In this document: piece after piece, positions 10,998-22,080 of the stretch
Position numbering within the stretch: the stretch's first letter is position 1
Layout of the letters: each line of letters starts with the position of its first letter
Translations under genes and position numbers: made by a program
The notes under the pieces: generated by a model
Told to the model about the DNA's origin: nothing
Databases searched by the model: none
Seen by the model: the letters and a program-made list of their open reading frames with translations, nothing else
Assembly (NCBI RefSeq): GCF_029962835.1
Contig: NC_080586.1
Location: forward strand, 71,549,001-71,613,000
From: Magnolia sinica
Lineage: Eukaryota > Streptophyta > Magnoliopsida > Magnoliales > Magnoliaceae
Direction: 5' to 3'
DNA length: 64,000 bases

Positions 10998-12016
10998 TTG
11001 CGAAGGGCATATCTCACAAACCGGAAAGAGTTATTCGACGTGCCATATATGAATTTGGGGTAGGAGAAGCCGATCTACGCAATGAGCCTAGTGGTTTCAC
11101 GAGATTCTCCCTGGTTAGCAGTCAAAATCTTATTTTTCTACAGTTTCCTCCATTTTCGGTAAATTTTCATTCACCCTCAAGTCTTCATCCTAGAGCAGGT
11201 CAGAATCATCAAATTTAGCCGGTATCCACTTATTTGGTCTAGAACGATGTTTTTGACCGTCAAATCCTTCGATTTCCGACTCGTTCCTACCAATGTACCC
11301 GGGAAATTCAAGAATAGGGTGATGCCGGGTAAATATTTAAAGAGATATGTTGGAAAGAGAGATTTCGACTTATACTTATCTGGCTAAGGGCATTTAATTG
11401 TGCTAAATGGGGTTGCAATGCTACTCCCAACTCAAGATTTGGGAATGGCATGTGGGGAATGGGTGTAGGACGAAATTTAAAGCTTATTTCATAGGCTTTG
11501 TAGAATGAGTCTTGTATTGGAAGGTGTGATATGTGATTTTCAAGTGTAATTTAAAAGGAAATCCAGCGATTTACCTTTAATTGCATGCATCCCAAACCAA
11601 GTATTAGAAAACATGGGATACAGACAATCTAGAGACAATACCTTACATATGTATGTATTGCTACTCTTACCATTCCATTCACCTTAATCCCACCTAACGC
11701 AGTTGGCCAAACGGGCCCTTAAGGATTAGGTGGCCTAGACTACCTAAACCTCCTACTTAGTCGGATCGGGTCTCGCCGTTAAGTTCCTAAATTTTTGCCC
11801 GGGGATGGGCTGAAGCGTGTCGTAAGGCTCCTACTTATTCTCGCTACCCACCCTAACACTTTGTAAGTCTTACCTTTCGTCTAAGAGCGTCAGCCTAGGG
11901 GTTGGGGTGGTACCTAGCATTCTAAGTCCCCGTTGCGTTTCCTAATACGTATCCTCTCAAGTCAGCAGACGCGTTAGTGAGTTCATGACCCATGGCCCAA
12001 GGGATTCCAAACTATT
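10998..12016 (-). other. 5' untranslated leader of the 11.9 kb element
   Basis: This lies between the primer site and the GC block. Read on the minus strand, the first 100 bases after the primer site match the chromovirus leader at 36,508-36,600 (ggtttggaat, tgggtcatgaactc, ctgactcgagagga-like blocks). No open frame of note is present. Confidence 0.65.
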
Positions 12017-12028
12017 GCTCTGATACCA
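12017..12028 (-). other. Primer binding site, initiator Met tRNA type
   Basis: On the minus strand this reads TGGTATCAGAGC, three bases downstream of the LTR end GTTACA. It is complementary to the 3' end of plant initiator methionine tRNA and fixes the element's polarity as minus. Confidence 0.9.
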
Positions 12029-12362
12029 TCTTGTAACACCCTGAAAATCGGGGGTCGTGCATACGCTCGACTCCCGAGTTCCCGGGGTCACTTATATCCA
12101 GTTTTCATTAATATGCGATTAATCCAGTCTAAATGCGCATTCTGGAACTTCCTGGAACATGAAGCATAACCACACAAGTCTACTGAAATGGAAGGAAAAC
12201 AACTATACCTATATATATACACATGAACAAAAGAATACAAACGGGCGCACAAGGTGATGCCCAACAAAATTCACAAAAAGAATGACATGTTCATAGAAGT
12301 AAAGATGAGCCGCTGCTCGGCGATCCAATGACCCATCTACTGATCCGACGGGGTCCTACTCA

Positions 12363-12437
12363 TCAACTAGAAGAAGAGAGCCTGTCCTCCTCCTCAAGGC
12401 TCGCATCGCCAGGCTCCACGAAGTCTGTATCACCTGC
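12363..12437 (-). other. Acidic mini-ORF inside LTR (11.9 kb element)
   Basis: After an ATGCAG (possible splice acceptor) the minus strand reads AGDTDFVEPGDASLEEEDRL then a stop. The other LTR has the same frame at 3,924-3,998. Equivalent peptides occur in the chromovirus LTRs (36,096-36,188 and 56,641-56,733) and in the solo LTR (34,091-34,183). It has no ATG. It may be a small spliced exon, a conserved nucleotide element, or shared ancestry alone. Confidence 0.4.
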
Positions 12438-14175
12438 ATCTATGAACGAGTCTGGTTAGTGTTTTAAAACACCGTCCCAGAGTGGGAGTGAGTGATCAAC
12501 TCAGTAGGTGCTATTAGCCTTAAGTTGCAACAAGCATCAATTATAATAAGAATTTAATGAAAAGTAATCAATCATAAACATCTATCTAGTCTTGTTAATG
12601 TGCATGGATGCAGGATGATATGATGTATGCCCTCACCACAACGCTCCCTCGTGCGACAACATCTAACGATCGCCAATGCAACACTCCCTCAGTGCGACCT
12701 CGACTGCCGAGTCGCCAACCTAGCTAATGCCATGCAATGGTGATGTTAACCAGGTTCTTAGTTAAGTCCATTCATCCAGCAGATTTGGGAATCTGATACA
12801 CCCCACGTATCAAATGCCCTGAACTAGTTGCGAGGCCAAGACCCCCCAATGTGTGAGGCCGAGACCCCGCGATCCTTGACCCCGTCGGGTTTCCCCCATC
12901 CCCGATTTCAAGCACATGGGGGTGCTGAATGTGGGGTCGCTCGCGGTCACTAAGGGGAGGCGCGTCACCCCAGCGTAGGCCGACAGCTCGGACATAGTGT
13001 CCCATTCCACCATGCCCGGCTCAGGAAGCTGTGGACCAATTCCGAGTGGGTTATTGTTGGGCTACAACGGTTGTAGGGTGTCCCAGGTTCCATACAAGTG
13101 TGAGCAAACAGGGTTAACAATCATGGTTGGCTAGACAGTAGGCTAGACCGCACGAGTCCAGGCAAGTGCATGTCAGAACGACATCGGGTGCAAGCAACCC
13201 ATGTAGTCTAACTACAGTCGCCCACACGCACTCGTACAAATCCATGGGTTTAGCCTCAAGGCGGTCCTACCAACGAGACCGCCTTAACTTTCCCCGTTTT
13301 CTTGGCCAACCCTAGGGTTTGGATGGTGGTCCACAACATGTCAATGGACAGGGATATCAACTAGCAAAATCATCATCATGTTCTCATACCTCAATCATAT
13401 AATCCATATTCACCTAATAAGCAAGCTAACATTTTATAAGCAATGGTGCATGTGTGTTGGGTGTGTTAGTGAGGAAGTTGCTCACTTCCTACAACTCATG
13501 GAAACAAATTACACATGAAGTAAATAAGGCATGCAAGCTATAGGGCATCATCACGTGAGCAATCATATGAGCAATCCAACAAGTCATCATCAAATTTGCA
13601 CCAAGTCATGTAAGAAGCAAGAGCAACGTCATGTGGGGAAATCAAATAAACATACAATTCCAAACCACTCTAAATAAATATAAAATTCCTAGGTTCCTCT
13701 ATATTCTCTAAATGCATCAAGGAAGTAGTGAAAATCATTAAGCTCATATTGAAATTGGTGCTAGGCCACCTAGGAGTAATAGTTCGCACCTTAAGAGGAG
13801 ATTTCCATTCTTTGAGATCTTAGGGTTTGGGGATTTGGGTAAAACCACCATTTCCTAAATCAAAATCAAGAATACAACATTAATGCCTATAAATCTACAC
13901 TAAGTTGCTCTATTGAAGGGAAATATACCATTCTTACCTCCTCTTCTTGGCATGGGTGGGTTTGGTGGAGGTTTCCTTGGAGAATGGGTAGAGAGTTTGC
14001 AAGTTTGAGCTTCCTTGGGCCCCACCTCCTTCCACATACTCTTTTCCTTTCTTCTTCCTCTCTCTTTCTCCTCCTTTCTCCTCTTTCCTCTTCTCCCTTT
14101 CTCTCTTTTCTCTCTTCTCTCTTTCCTTTCTCTAGAATAAATTCGTATGGGGAGAGGGGTGCCCTAAATGAGGCC

Positions 14176-14183
14176 TTTATATA
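14176..14183 (-). promoter_or_regulatory. LTR promoter TATA motif
   Basis: The minus strand reads CTATATAAAGGCC, followed within about 35 bases by CCATACGAATT and then a long GA-rich stretch. The solo LTR has the same order (CTATATAAAGACC at 32,272, CCATACGAATT, GA-rich). The conserved order supports an RNA polymerase II promoter. Confidence 0.65.
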
Positions 14184-15526
14184 GTCTCAGGTTTGGTGTA
14201 AATGGCCTAAGGGATGGGTTTTCACTATACTAGACCTATGAGAGGGTCTTTCAAGCCTCTAGGGCCCACTATGGGGTGTACAAGTCAATATACACCGTAG
14301 GATAGTTAGCCCTAATGATGATCTACGTATGGATATGATCGGCCCGCCATTTGGATGCGCCGATCGACAGATATGATGAGAAGTCTATTCAACGGTCGTC
14401 GATGGTCGATCGGGGCCGCGGCTATACGGATATGAGCAGGGAAATATCCTCACTCTATGTGTAAAGTTTGATCGCAAACCGACGGTCTGAAATCCTCAAC
14501 TTTGCATAAGAGTGGACGACTCAATTCACTTAAGTTCCAACTCCTTCCTTTAGGGTATTTGCACTTCTCATGCACTCGTCCTTCGGCTCAAGTTGATTGG
14601 TTCTAGACCGTACCCAGGTCCGATTCCCGTGATGGACGTCAAGCCCAATGGGATGGACATTATTCTATAGTTTTGGAACTAGTGGTCCACTAACGAGCGG
14701 TCTAGAGCTTGTTTAGATAACTAAGGCAGTTCTGGTGGTCCTCTGGCCATAAAACTTATAGGATAGGTGCTTCATGGCCCGATGAAGGGCCATGCAAAAT
14801 TTGGGAATGATCGGATATGGGGTTTGGTCGCACGGGTCTAATTTGCGATCAACGGTCACCGTGCCACGATCGGGACCCAGATTTTGTGGGCGGGTGTAGA
14901 AAAATACATTAGACCCTCATCATAAATTATGAAGAAATCTGATGGCTGAAATGTCTTACATTTCAGTTTTTATTTACACGTGCTAGATTCCAATTTTGGC
15001 ATTGGTGGGGCGCATTTGGCAAGTACCAGATTATACTTCTGGGTGTCCACTGGGTCCGTGGTCCGTGATGGTCCCCAAACCCATTGAGATCTATGCTCCC
15101 CTCAATTTTTATAATTTTTTGACCTTCCTCTGTCGTGGTATAGCCCGCACGGGCTGCTGCCAAGTGTAAATGGTCATTTGGCTTGACGGTCTGCACTTGG
15201 CCCAATCACAACCCGACTGGTCTACTCTAATGGGCTAATCCTAACTTAATTTAGTTATGGCACCAAACCATAAGTAGTTTAAACGAACGGTCCTGCGGCA
15301 CATCCTACGAGGACGCCTCAGTACACTGTTCTGGTTGGACGGGACGTTCATGATTAACCGGACTTGTGTGGTTCTTTACTGGCTTCACCCTTGTATAGAC
15401 TAACATTAAGTGCTATTGATCATTTAAGTGATATAATAAGTTAATTAATAATAAAAAAATAAAAATAAAATAAAAATTTAAGGAATTTTTTGGAAATCCA
15501 AAACAGTGAAAATTCAGGATGTTACA

Positions 15527-18025
15527 AAACCTAAACCTATATAACCTTAACCTAAACCTAAAACTTAACATATAACCTAAACCTTAACCTATAACCTAAA
15601 CCTATAACCTAAACTCAATTTCCTATACCTTAACTTAAACCTAAACCTAAACCTATACTTATAACCTAAACCTATTCTCAAATCCCAAAACCTATAACCT
15701 AAACCTAAACCTAAACCTATAACCTAATACTTATAACCTAAAACCTAAACCTAAACCTACACTTATAACCTATAGCCTAAACCTATAGCCTAAACCTAAA
15801 CCTAAAACCCAAACGTAAACTCGATCTCGAATCCGAACCCGATTTCCTAAACCTAAACCTTAACGTATTCTCAAATCCTTAAACCTAAACTTAAACCTAC
15901 ACCTAATCCTAGTCTCAACTCCCTAACCTAAACCTAAACCTAAACTTGAAAACCCAAACCTAAACCCGATCCTGAACCCGAACCCGATTTCCTAAACTTA
16001 AACTTATAACCTTAACCTAAACCTATTCTCAAATCCCAAAACCTATAATCTAAACCTTAACGTAAACCTAAACCTTAACCTATAACCTAAACCTATAACC
16101 TAAACTCAATTCCCTAAATTGTAACCTATAACCTAACCTAAACCTAAACCTATAATCTACACTTATAACCTTAACCTAAACCTATAGCCTAAACCTATAA
16201 CCTTAACCTAAACATAAAACCTAAACCTAAACCTATACTTATAACCTAAACCTATACTTATAACCTAGACCTATTTTCAAATCTCAAAACCTATAACCTA
16301 AACCTAAACCTTAACCTAACCTATAACCTAAGCCTATAACCTATAACCTAAACCTAAAACCTAAACCTAAACCTACACTTATAACCTATAACCTAAACCT
16401 ATAGCCTAAATCTAAACCTAAAACCCAAACATAAACCCGATCTCAAACCCGAATCCGATTTCTAAAACCTAAACCTTAATGTATTCTCAAATCTCTAAAC
16501 CTACATCTAATCATAATCTCAACTCCCTAACCTAAACCTAAACATAAACTTGAAAATCCAAACCTAAACCCGATCCCGAACCCGAACCCGATTTCCTAAA
16601 CCTAAACTTATAAACTTAACCTAAACCTATTCTCAAATCCCAAAACCTATAACCTTAATCTAAACCTAAAACTTGACCTATAACCTAAACCTTAACCTAT
16701 AACCTTAACTTATAAACTAAACCTATAACCTAAACTCAATTTCTTAAGCCTTAACCTATAACCTAACCTAAACCTAAACCTATAACCCGAACCCGATTTC
16801 CTAAACCTAAACCTTAACGTATTCTCAAATCCCTAAACCTAAACCTACACCTACACCTAATCCTAATCTCAACTCCCTAACCTAAACCTAAACCTAAGCT
16901 TGAAAACCCAAACCTAAACCCGATCCCGAACCCGAACCTGATTTCCTAAACCTAAACTTATAACCTTAACCTAAACCTATAACCTAAACCTTAACCCATA
17001 ACCTTAACTTATAACCTAAACCTATAACCTAAACTCAATTTCCTAAACCTTAACCTATAACCTAACCTAAACCTAAACCTATAACCCGAACCCGATTTCC
17101 TAAACCTAAACCTTAACGTATTCTCAAATCCCGATTTCCTAAACCTAAACCTTAATGTATTCTCAAATCCCTAAACCTAAACCTACACCTAATCCTAATC
17201 TCAACTCCCTAACCTAAACCTAAACCTAAACTTGAAAACCCAAACCTAAACTCGATCCCGAACCCGAACTCGATTTCCTAAACCTAAACTTATAACCTTA
17301 ACCTAAACCTAAACTTGAAAACCCAAACCTAAACCCGATCCCGAACCCGAACCCAATTTCCTAAACCTAAACTTATAACCTTAACCTAAACCTATTCTCA
17401 AATCCCAAAACCTATAACCTAAACCTAAACAAAAACCTTAACCTATAACCTAAACTCAATTTCCTAAACCTTAACTTATAACCTAACCTAAACCTAAACC
17501 TAAACCTATAACCCGAACTCGATTTCCTAAACCTAAACCTTAACGTATTCTCAAATCCCTAAACCTAAACCTAAACCTACACCTAATCCTAATCTCAACT
17601 CCCTAACCAAAACCTAAACCTAAACTTGAAAACCCAAACTTAAACCCGAACCCGAACCCGATTTCCTAAACCTAAAATTATAACCTTAACCTAAACCTAT
17701 TCTCAAATCCTAAAACCTATAACCTAAACCTAAACCTAAACCTTAACCTATAACCTGAACCTATAACCTAAAATTAATTCCCTGAACCTTAACCTATATC
17801 CTAAACTCAATTTCCTAAACCTTAACCTATAACCTAACCTAAACCTAAACTTATAACCAGAACCCGATTTCCTAATCTTAAACCTTAACATATTCTCAAA
17901 TCCCTAAACCTAAACATATACCTAATCATAATTTCAACTCCCTAACCTAAACCTAAACCTAAACTTGAAAACCCAAACCTAAACCTGATCCCGAACCCAA
18001 ACTCGATTTCCTAAACCTAAACTTA
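15527..18025. repeat. Degenerate telomere-like array with higher-order repeats
   Basis: This continues the left segment in the same C-rich orientation. A ctcaactccctaacc-type landmark recurs at 15,914, 16,518, 16,868, 17,200, 17,594 and 17,933, giving spacings of 604, 350, 332, 394 and 339 bp. Between landmarks the order of blocks repeats: CCCGATCCCGAACCCGA, gatttcctaaacc, cttataacc, cctattctcaaatccc. So the array evolved by amplification of a composite unit of about 330-400 bp rather than by telomerase alone. Confidence 0.88.
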
Positions 18026-18128
18026 TAGGTTATAGGTTAGGTTTAGGTGAAGGTTTAGGTTTTATGTTTAGGTTATAGGTTATAAGTTATAGGTTATAGG
18101 TTTAGGTGAAGGTTTAGGTTTAGGGTAT
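18026..18128. repeat. Telomere-like repeats in inverted orientation
   Basis: At about 18,025 the plus strand switches from CCTAAA-type to TTTAGG-type units (ttataggttaggtttaggtgaaggtttagg) and stays so for about 100 bp. The order C-rich then G-rich is the reverse of a telomere-telomere fusion, which would give G-rich then C-rich. Confidence 0.85.
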
Positions 18129-18370
18129 TTTTGTTTATGATGTTAAGCTTATATGTATTTATGCATGAATGAATGTGATGTGGAAAAGATTGTTTGTGTT
18201 TGGATGAATATAATTTATGTTTGGATGGATTAACTAGTTTGGGTTTAGATGGATGCGAATGTGAATATGATGAAATATATTTATATAACAGGTGTATATC
18301 AGGATGAATATGACGAAATATGTTGTAACAGGTGTATATCAGGAATTTGTGCTGGATTATTTTATATAAA
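18129..18370. other. AT-rich segment with a short tandem duplication
   Basis: It contains two neighbouring copies of 'aacaggtgtatatcagga' (around 18,287 and 18,326) and repeats on an aatgtgatg / ggatgaata theme. No gene is seen. It could be the interior of the CACTA-like element whose repeats follow. Confidence 0.4.
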
Positions 18371-18937
18371 AAAGAGACTTTTACCTACGAAAATTTTCGT
18401 AGCTAAAAGTCTAACTAAAGGTTTTGTAATTTGTAACATTTATTTTTTAATGACGAATATGTTCGTCGCTAAAAGTTTTGGAATTATTTTTAGCGACGAA
18501 AACTATCATCGCTAAAAGTCAATCATTTATTTTTTAGCGACGAAAATTTTCGTCGTTAAAAGTTTTGTAATTTTATTTTTTAGCGACAAAATTTTATTTT
18601 ATTTATTTTTTTATTTTTAGAATTATTTTTAGCGATGAAAACTATCGTCGCTAAAAGTTGAACATTTATTTTTTAGCGACGAAATAATTCATCGCTAAAA
18701 GTTTTGCGAAAGTTTTTTAGTGATGAAAATTTTAGTCGCTAAAAGTTTTTTTGGCAATGAAAATTTTTATCGCTAAAAAGCTTGCCTTTGGCGATGATTA
18801 AAATTTTTCGTTGCTAAAAACCATTTGCTTAGGTCTTTTAGTGACAAAAATTTTCATCGCTAAAACTTTTTAGCTACGAAAATTTAGCTTTTAGCAACGA
18901 AAATTTTCGTCGCTAAAGGTGGGATTTTTTGTAATGA
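18371..18937. mobile_element. CACTA-like terminal region with subterminal palindromes
   Basis: About a dozen half-units of TTTTAGCGACGAAAA in both orientations, often head to head (GACGAAAATTTTCGTC). The block ends at TTTTTTGTAATG, which resembles the CACTA terminal TTCTTGTAGTG. Such subterminal arrays are known from plant CACTA elements. The opposite end and any transposase are missing, so this is a remnant or a non-autonomous copy. The superfamily call is moderate. Confidence 0.5.
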
Positions 18938-19392
18938 GGGGAAAAAGTTCTATGCCATCCAGCTCATGGGAATTTCCCATGATGTCGAGGTGTGTGGGCC
19001 CCACTGTGATGTGTGTCGAACATCAACACCGTGCATTTGATGGGTCCCCTTTAAATTATAGAATATCCCAAAAATTAGCCATATACGGAACTCAGGTGGG
19101 CCATAGCATCTAAAATTATGTGAAGACATTCTTAAAACATATAAAAGCACTTGATGGGGCCCACGTAAAATTTGGATGCATCTGAAACTTGGTCTGACCC
19201 CTCATCCAAGTGGGACACACATAATGAATGGTCTGGATTTGAAAGCCACACCTCAGTGAGCCCAAAAAATTATTATGAATATTGTAATGGGAGGGTAACA
19301 TGTAACTGTAAAGGTTTCACGGACTGCCATTCTATCGGGCAGGCTAGCAGGTGTACCAACGCACCACGCTAGCAGGCAGTAATGATTTGACG
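18938..19392. repeat. GGGCCC-type repeat, second copy of the 1-200 family
   Basis: The left part (18,950-19,100) matches 1-185. It contains GTGTGGGCCCCACTGTGATGTG and a second inner TGGGGCCCACG. No target duplication was identified. Open frames here do not resemble proteins. Confidence 0.55.
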
Positions 19393-20175
19393 TCAGCAAG
19401 TTGTGTGGGTCCCATCATGATGTACATGTTATATATCCAAACCATCCATCCATTCGGTGGGCTTCTTAAGGCTTGAGTCGAAAAAAAGACAAATCTAAAG
19501 ATCAAGTGGACCACAATGCAAAAAGGATGGGATTGAACGTCTACCATTGAAACAGAGGTTTCGATCTGAACCGTATCCAACCCGATCCGACTCAGTTTCT
19601 CTGACTGAGTTGGACTTGGTTCGAGTCAGGCCAGTAGTGTGACGGATCGGATCCAGTTAGATGACTCGGATTCGGTCTCGGATTGGATCGGGTTTGGTCA
19701 GAGCATTGAAAGTTTCGGATTGAGTCGAGTTGGACCCAATCTGGTCCGACTCGACTCGATGCCCACCTCTAGTTGTGATTTTTAAAACAGGCCACCCCAT
19801 ATCACATGACGGTGGGGTGTGGCTTAGGTGGATCCTTGACTGTGCGGCCTGTTGTGATGCATGTTCCTTAATCCATGTTGTTCATCTATCTCAAAATGCT
19901 CATTTGAGGGATAATCTAAAAAATAAAGCTGATTCAAGTCTCAGGCAGACCACACCACAAGAAATAGTAATGATTGAATATTGACTGTTAAAAACTTTTT
20001 GAGGGTTAATCCAAAACTTTTTGACTCACAAGAAGATTTTAATGGTCAATCACCATTTTTCCCTATGGTGTGGTCCACCTGAAATTGACATTTGTTTCGT
20101 TTTCAGGATCATGCCCACAACTGAGTTGTCAATGAACGTAAAGTACATATATCACAGTGGGACCCATAGCTGGAA
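19393..20175. mobile_element. Foldback element with internal insertion
   Basis: The left arm (19,400-19,530: GTGGGTCCCATCATGATGTAC, later AAGTGGACCACA) is the inverted counterpart of the right arm (20,040-20,172, reverse strand GGGTCCCACTGTGATATATG and AGGTGGACCACACC). The middle holds a low-complexity block of GACTCGG and GATCGG words (19,560-19,765) and a further partial repeat. No transposase is present. This is a MITE- or foldback-type element of undetermined superfamily. Confidence 0.55.
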
Positions 20176-20195
20176 TCCGCCCACCTCAGGGACGC

Positions 20196-20690
20196 GGATT
20201 TCCTCCGAAAGACTTTCCAAGGAAGTTTATGGGCGAGGATGCTCTATGGGGCCCACCGAGCTGTTTGTGAGGAATCCATCCCTTCCATCCGTTTTTTGAG
20301 CTTATTTTAGGACATGCAATACAAAATGAGTTGGATCCAAGACTCAAGTGGGCCATACGAGAAGAAACAGTGGGGATTCAGTGAGCAAGCACCATTAAAA
20401 CATTCTCATGGCTATAAAAAATTTATATGAGACTAATTTTTATTTTTATTTTTCCCTTCATCCCAATGGGAATGACCTTATAAACGGTTTGGATGGTATA
20501 TAAATATCAAAGTGGAGCTCATAAAATTTTTAATGATAAGTACTTATTTCCCAATTTTAGATCCACATCATTTTCTCATGCATCTCTTAAAATGAGCTCG
20601 CAAAAAGGATGAACAAAAATGATTTCTCAAAAAACAACTCAATGGGGCCCACCGATTATCCTGTGAAAGACTGTGTTAACCGTCAGTTTA
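20196..20690. mobile_element. Foldback element, about 490 bp
   Basis: The left arm starts near GAAAGACTTTCC and contains TGGGGCCCACCGAG, GAGCTTATTTTAGGACATGCA and 'agttggatcc'. The right arm, on the reverse strand, has AGTCTTTCACAGG, GGTGGGCCCCATTGAG, GAGCTCATTTTAAGAGATGCA and 'atgtggatct'. Arm similarity runs for roughly 150 bp with substitutions. Confidence 0.65.
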
Positions 20691-20743
20691 GTTCCTACAT
20701 TGTGGCCCACCTGAGGAGTTAAAGAACCTGGCTTTCGAGGCAG

Positions 20744-20787
20744 AAGATCTAAGCATTATTTCCAGTCACATGGAAAGCTTAGATCTT
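20744..20787. other. Two-stage hairpin
   Basis: AAGATCTAAGC pairs perfectly with GCTTAGATCTT, and inside it TTTCCA pairs with TGGAAA around a 6-base loop. It lies between two foldback elements and is not part of their arms as far as I can tell. A function is not evident. Confidence 0.5.
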
Positions 20788-21122
20788 TCAAAGGTGTCCC
20801 ATATTGGCACGTGCGCCTGCGTTAGATGGCAGCGCTTTACCCGTATGGAATTAGTGGTCCCCACACTGTCTAACAGATATTGAATTTCTTTGACCGTGTG
20901 ATTTATGTGGGTGTCATTTATTTGACCGACTGACCAATCGTGTTCACTTGTTAGAGAGTGGGAGATAGAGATTCCTTTTCTTTGAATCAGGACCGTTAAT
21001 ATTCCGGTTTGCATATCAGCCACACAAAAAAATGGGCCCTTTTTTTTCTATGGTTGGGAGAAGCCGTGGGGTCCAGATGCATCATGACTTGAATATTGTC
21101 CTGGTTCACCCAATTCAAGGGC

Positions 21123-21535
21123 CCGGATTAGGTGTTACCCGGGTAACAGTGGGTGTTTCCCTGACCATGATGTATGTGTTCTATATCCATGCAGTCCATC
21201 AAATTTTCCAGCTCATTTTATTACATGGTCCCAAAAATTGAAGTGGACCACACAGTAGTGATTGACTGCCAACCGTTAAAAACTTGTTGGGGCCATGAAA
21301 GTTTTGGATCAAGCTGATATTGTGTTTTTCCTTCATTCAGGTATGTGCTAGCTTGTCACTCTTTTCTTTGGTGTGGTCCACTTAAGATTTGAATTTACTT
21401 CGATTTTTGGACCATGCCCTAAAATGAACTGAAAAAACTGATGGACGGCATGGATGTACAACACATAGATCAAGATGGGCCCCACGGTCAGGGAAACACC
21501 AAGTAATGTGTTCCCGGGATGACACCTAATCCCCT
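21123..21535. mobile_element. Foldback element, about 412 bp
   Basis: The left end GGATTAGGTGTTACCCGGGT and the reverse strand of the right end GGATTAGGTGTCATCCCGGG align. So do the next 130 bases, including GTGTTTCCCTGACC, a TATGTGTT block and 'catggtccaaaaatcgaagt'. The centre is about 90 bp. It is non-coding and carries the same inner words (AGTGGACCACAC) as the other foldbacks in this window. Confidence 0.75.
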
Positions 21536-22080
21536 CCCCCAGTTCACATAGGTGAGGTATAGGTTTCATAATCCAGACCGTTGATTCCGTACGACTCGCC
21601 ATGGACGAAGGATGAATGAAAAGCCTCCCTGATTGGTTCAGATCTTCCGGTGTCCTAGAATTTAACGATCTGGATCGCATTGTGGAGCATGCGTATCAGG
21701 ACACTATTCTCCTTCCAATGCATAATTCCTTTGGACGGTTACAAATATCCTCCAGCCTTGAATTTTTATAACTGGGCCCATAGTTTTCTGACTTAGATGT
21801 TTATCTCATTGACTCTAACATGGATGGACCATCCGCCCAAAAACCTCCCCATCGGGCGATTATTGGCCTTCCATCAGTCGCTCTTAAAATGGACGGTTGA
21901 GAAAAGAATATAACAACTGTTCACATTCAAAGTATTATGATTTTGGATGATGTGGAGGTTCAAATCTGATAGATTTCTGGGTACCGTCCATCCATGATGG
22001 GCCCATCATATGGACGTTCTAGATCACTAGATCGGGGACCCACCCGTATGAATTCAATCCTGATCCATCAAACAGGCCCT
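21536..22080. other. Non-coding, no feature recognised
   Basis: Unique-looking DNA with isolated words from the foldback family (tgggcccat, gtccatccatgatgg). No exon or inverted arm was found. Confidence 0.4.

Larger units (their letters stand above)
3596..15526 (-). mobile_element. Non-autonomous chromovirus-type LTR element (LARD-like), 11.9 kb
   Basis: Two direct repeats of about 3.49 kb flank a 4.94 kb interior with no protease, reverse transcriptase or integrase frame. Polarity is minus: a primer binding site for initiator Met tRNA (TGGTATCAGAGC) sits just inside the right LTR, and a purine tract (AAGGGAGGTAGAT on the minus strand) just inside the left one. LTR ends are TGTAAC...GTTACA. 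Both flanks read AAACC, consistent with a 5 bp target duplication inside the telomere-like array, although that pentamer is common there. LTRs differ by roughly 2 percent in the first 600 bp compared by eye. Its post-PBS leader matches that of the chromovirus at 36,497, and its LTR matches that family after an extra segment of about 130 bp. It must therefore have been mobilised in trans. LARD (large retrotransposon derivative) is the usual class name for such elements. Confidence 0.88.
12032..15526 (-). repeat. 5' LTR of the 11.9 kb element
   Basis: This is the complete 3,495 bp copy, with ends TGTAAC...GTTACA on either strand. In the minus sense it contains a TATA motif (14,176-14,183) followed by a GA-rich leader, a core module shared with the chromovirus and the solo LTR (12,810-13,020), the palindrome-like GGTGTTTTAAAACACT element and the acidic mini-ORF (12,363-12,437). 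Confidence 0.9.

Noticed and set aside
2915..18128. A genuine chromosome end or a telomere-telomere fusion point
   Set aside because: The repeats are degenerate and flanked by non-telomeric DNA on both sides, and the inverted segment has C-rich then G-rich order, opposite to a fusion.
18950..20299. Numerous 60-90 residue frames on both strands
   Set aside because: They fall on foldback repeat arms and differ between copies; no conserved protein.
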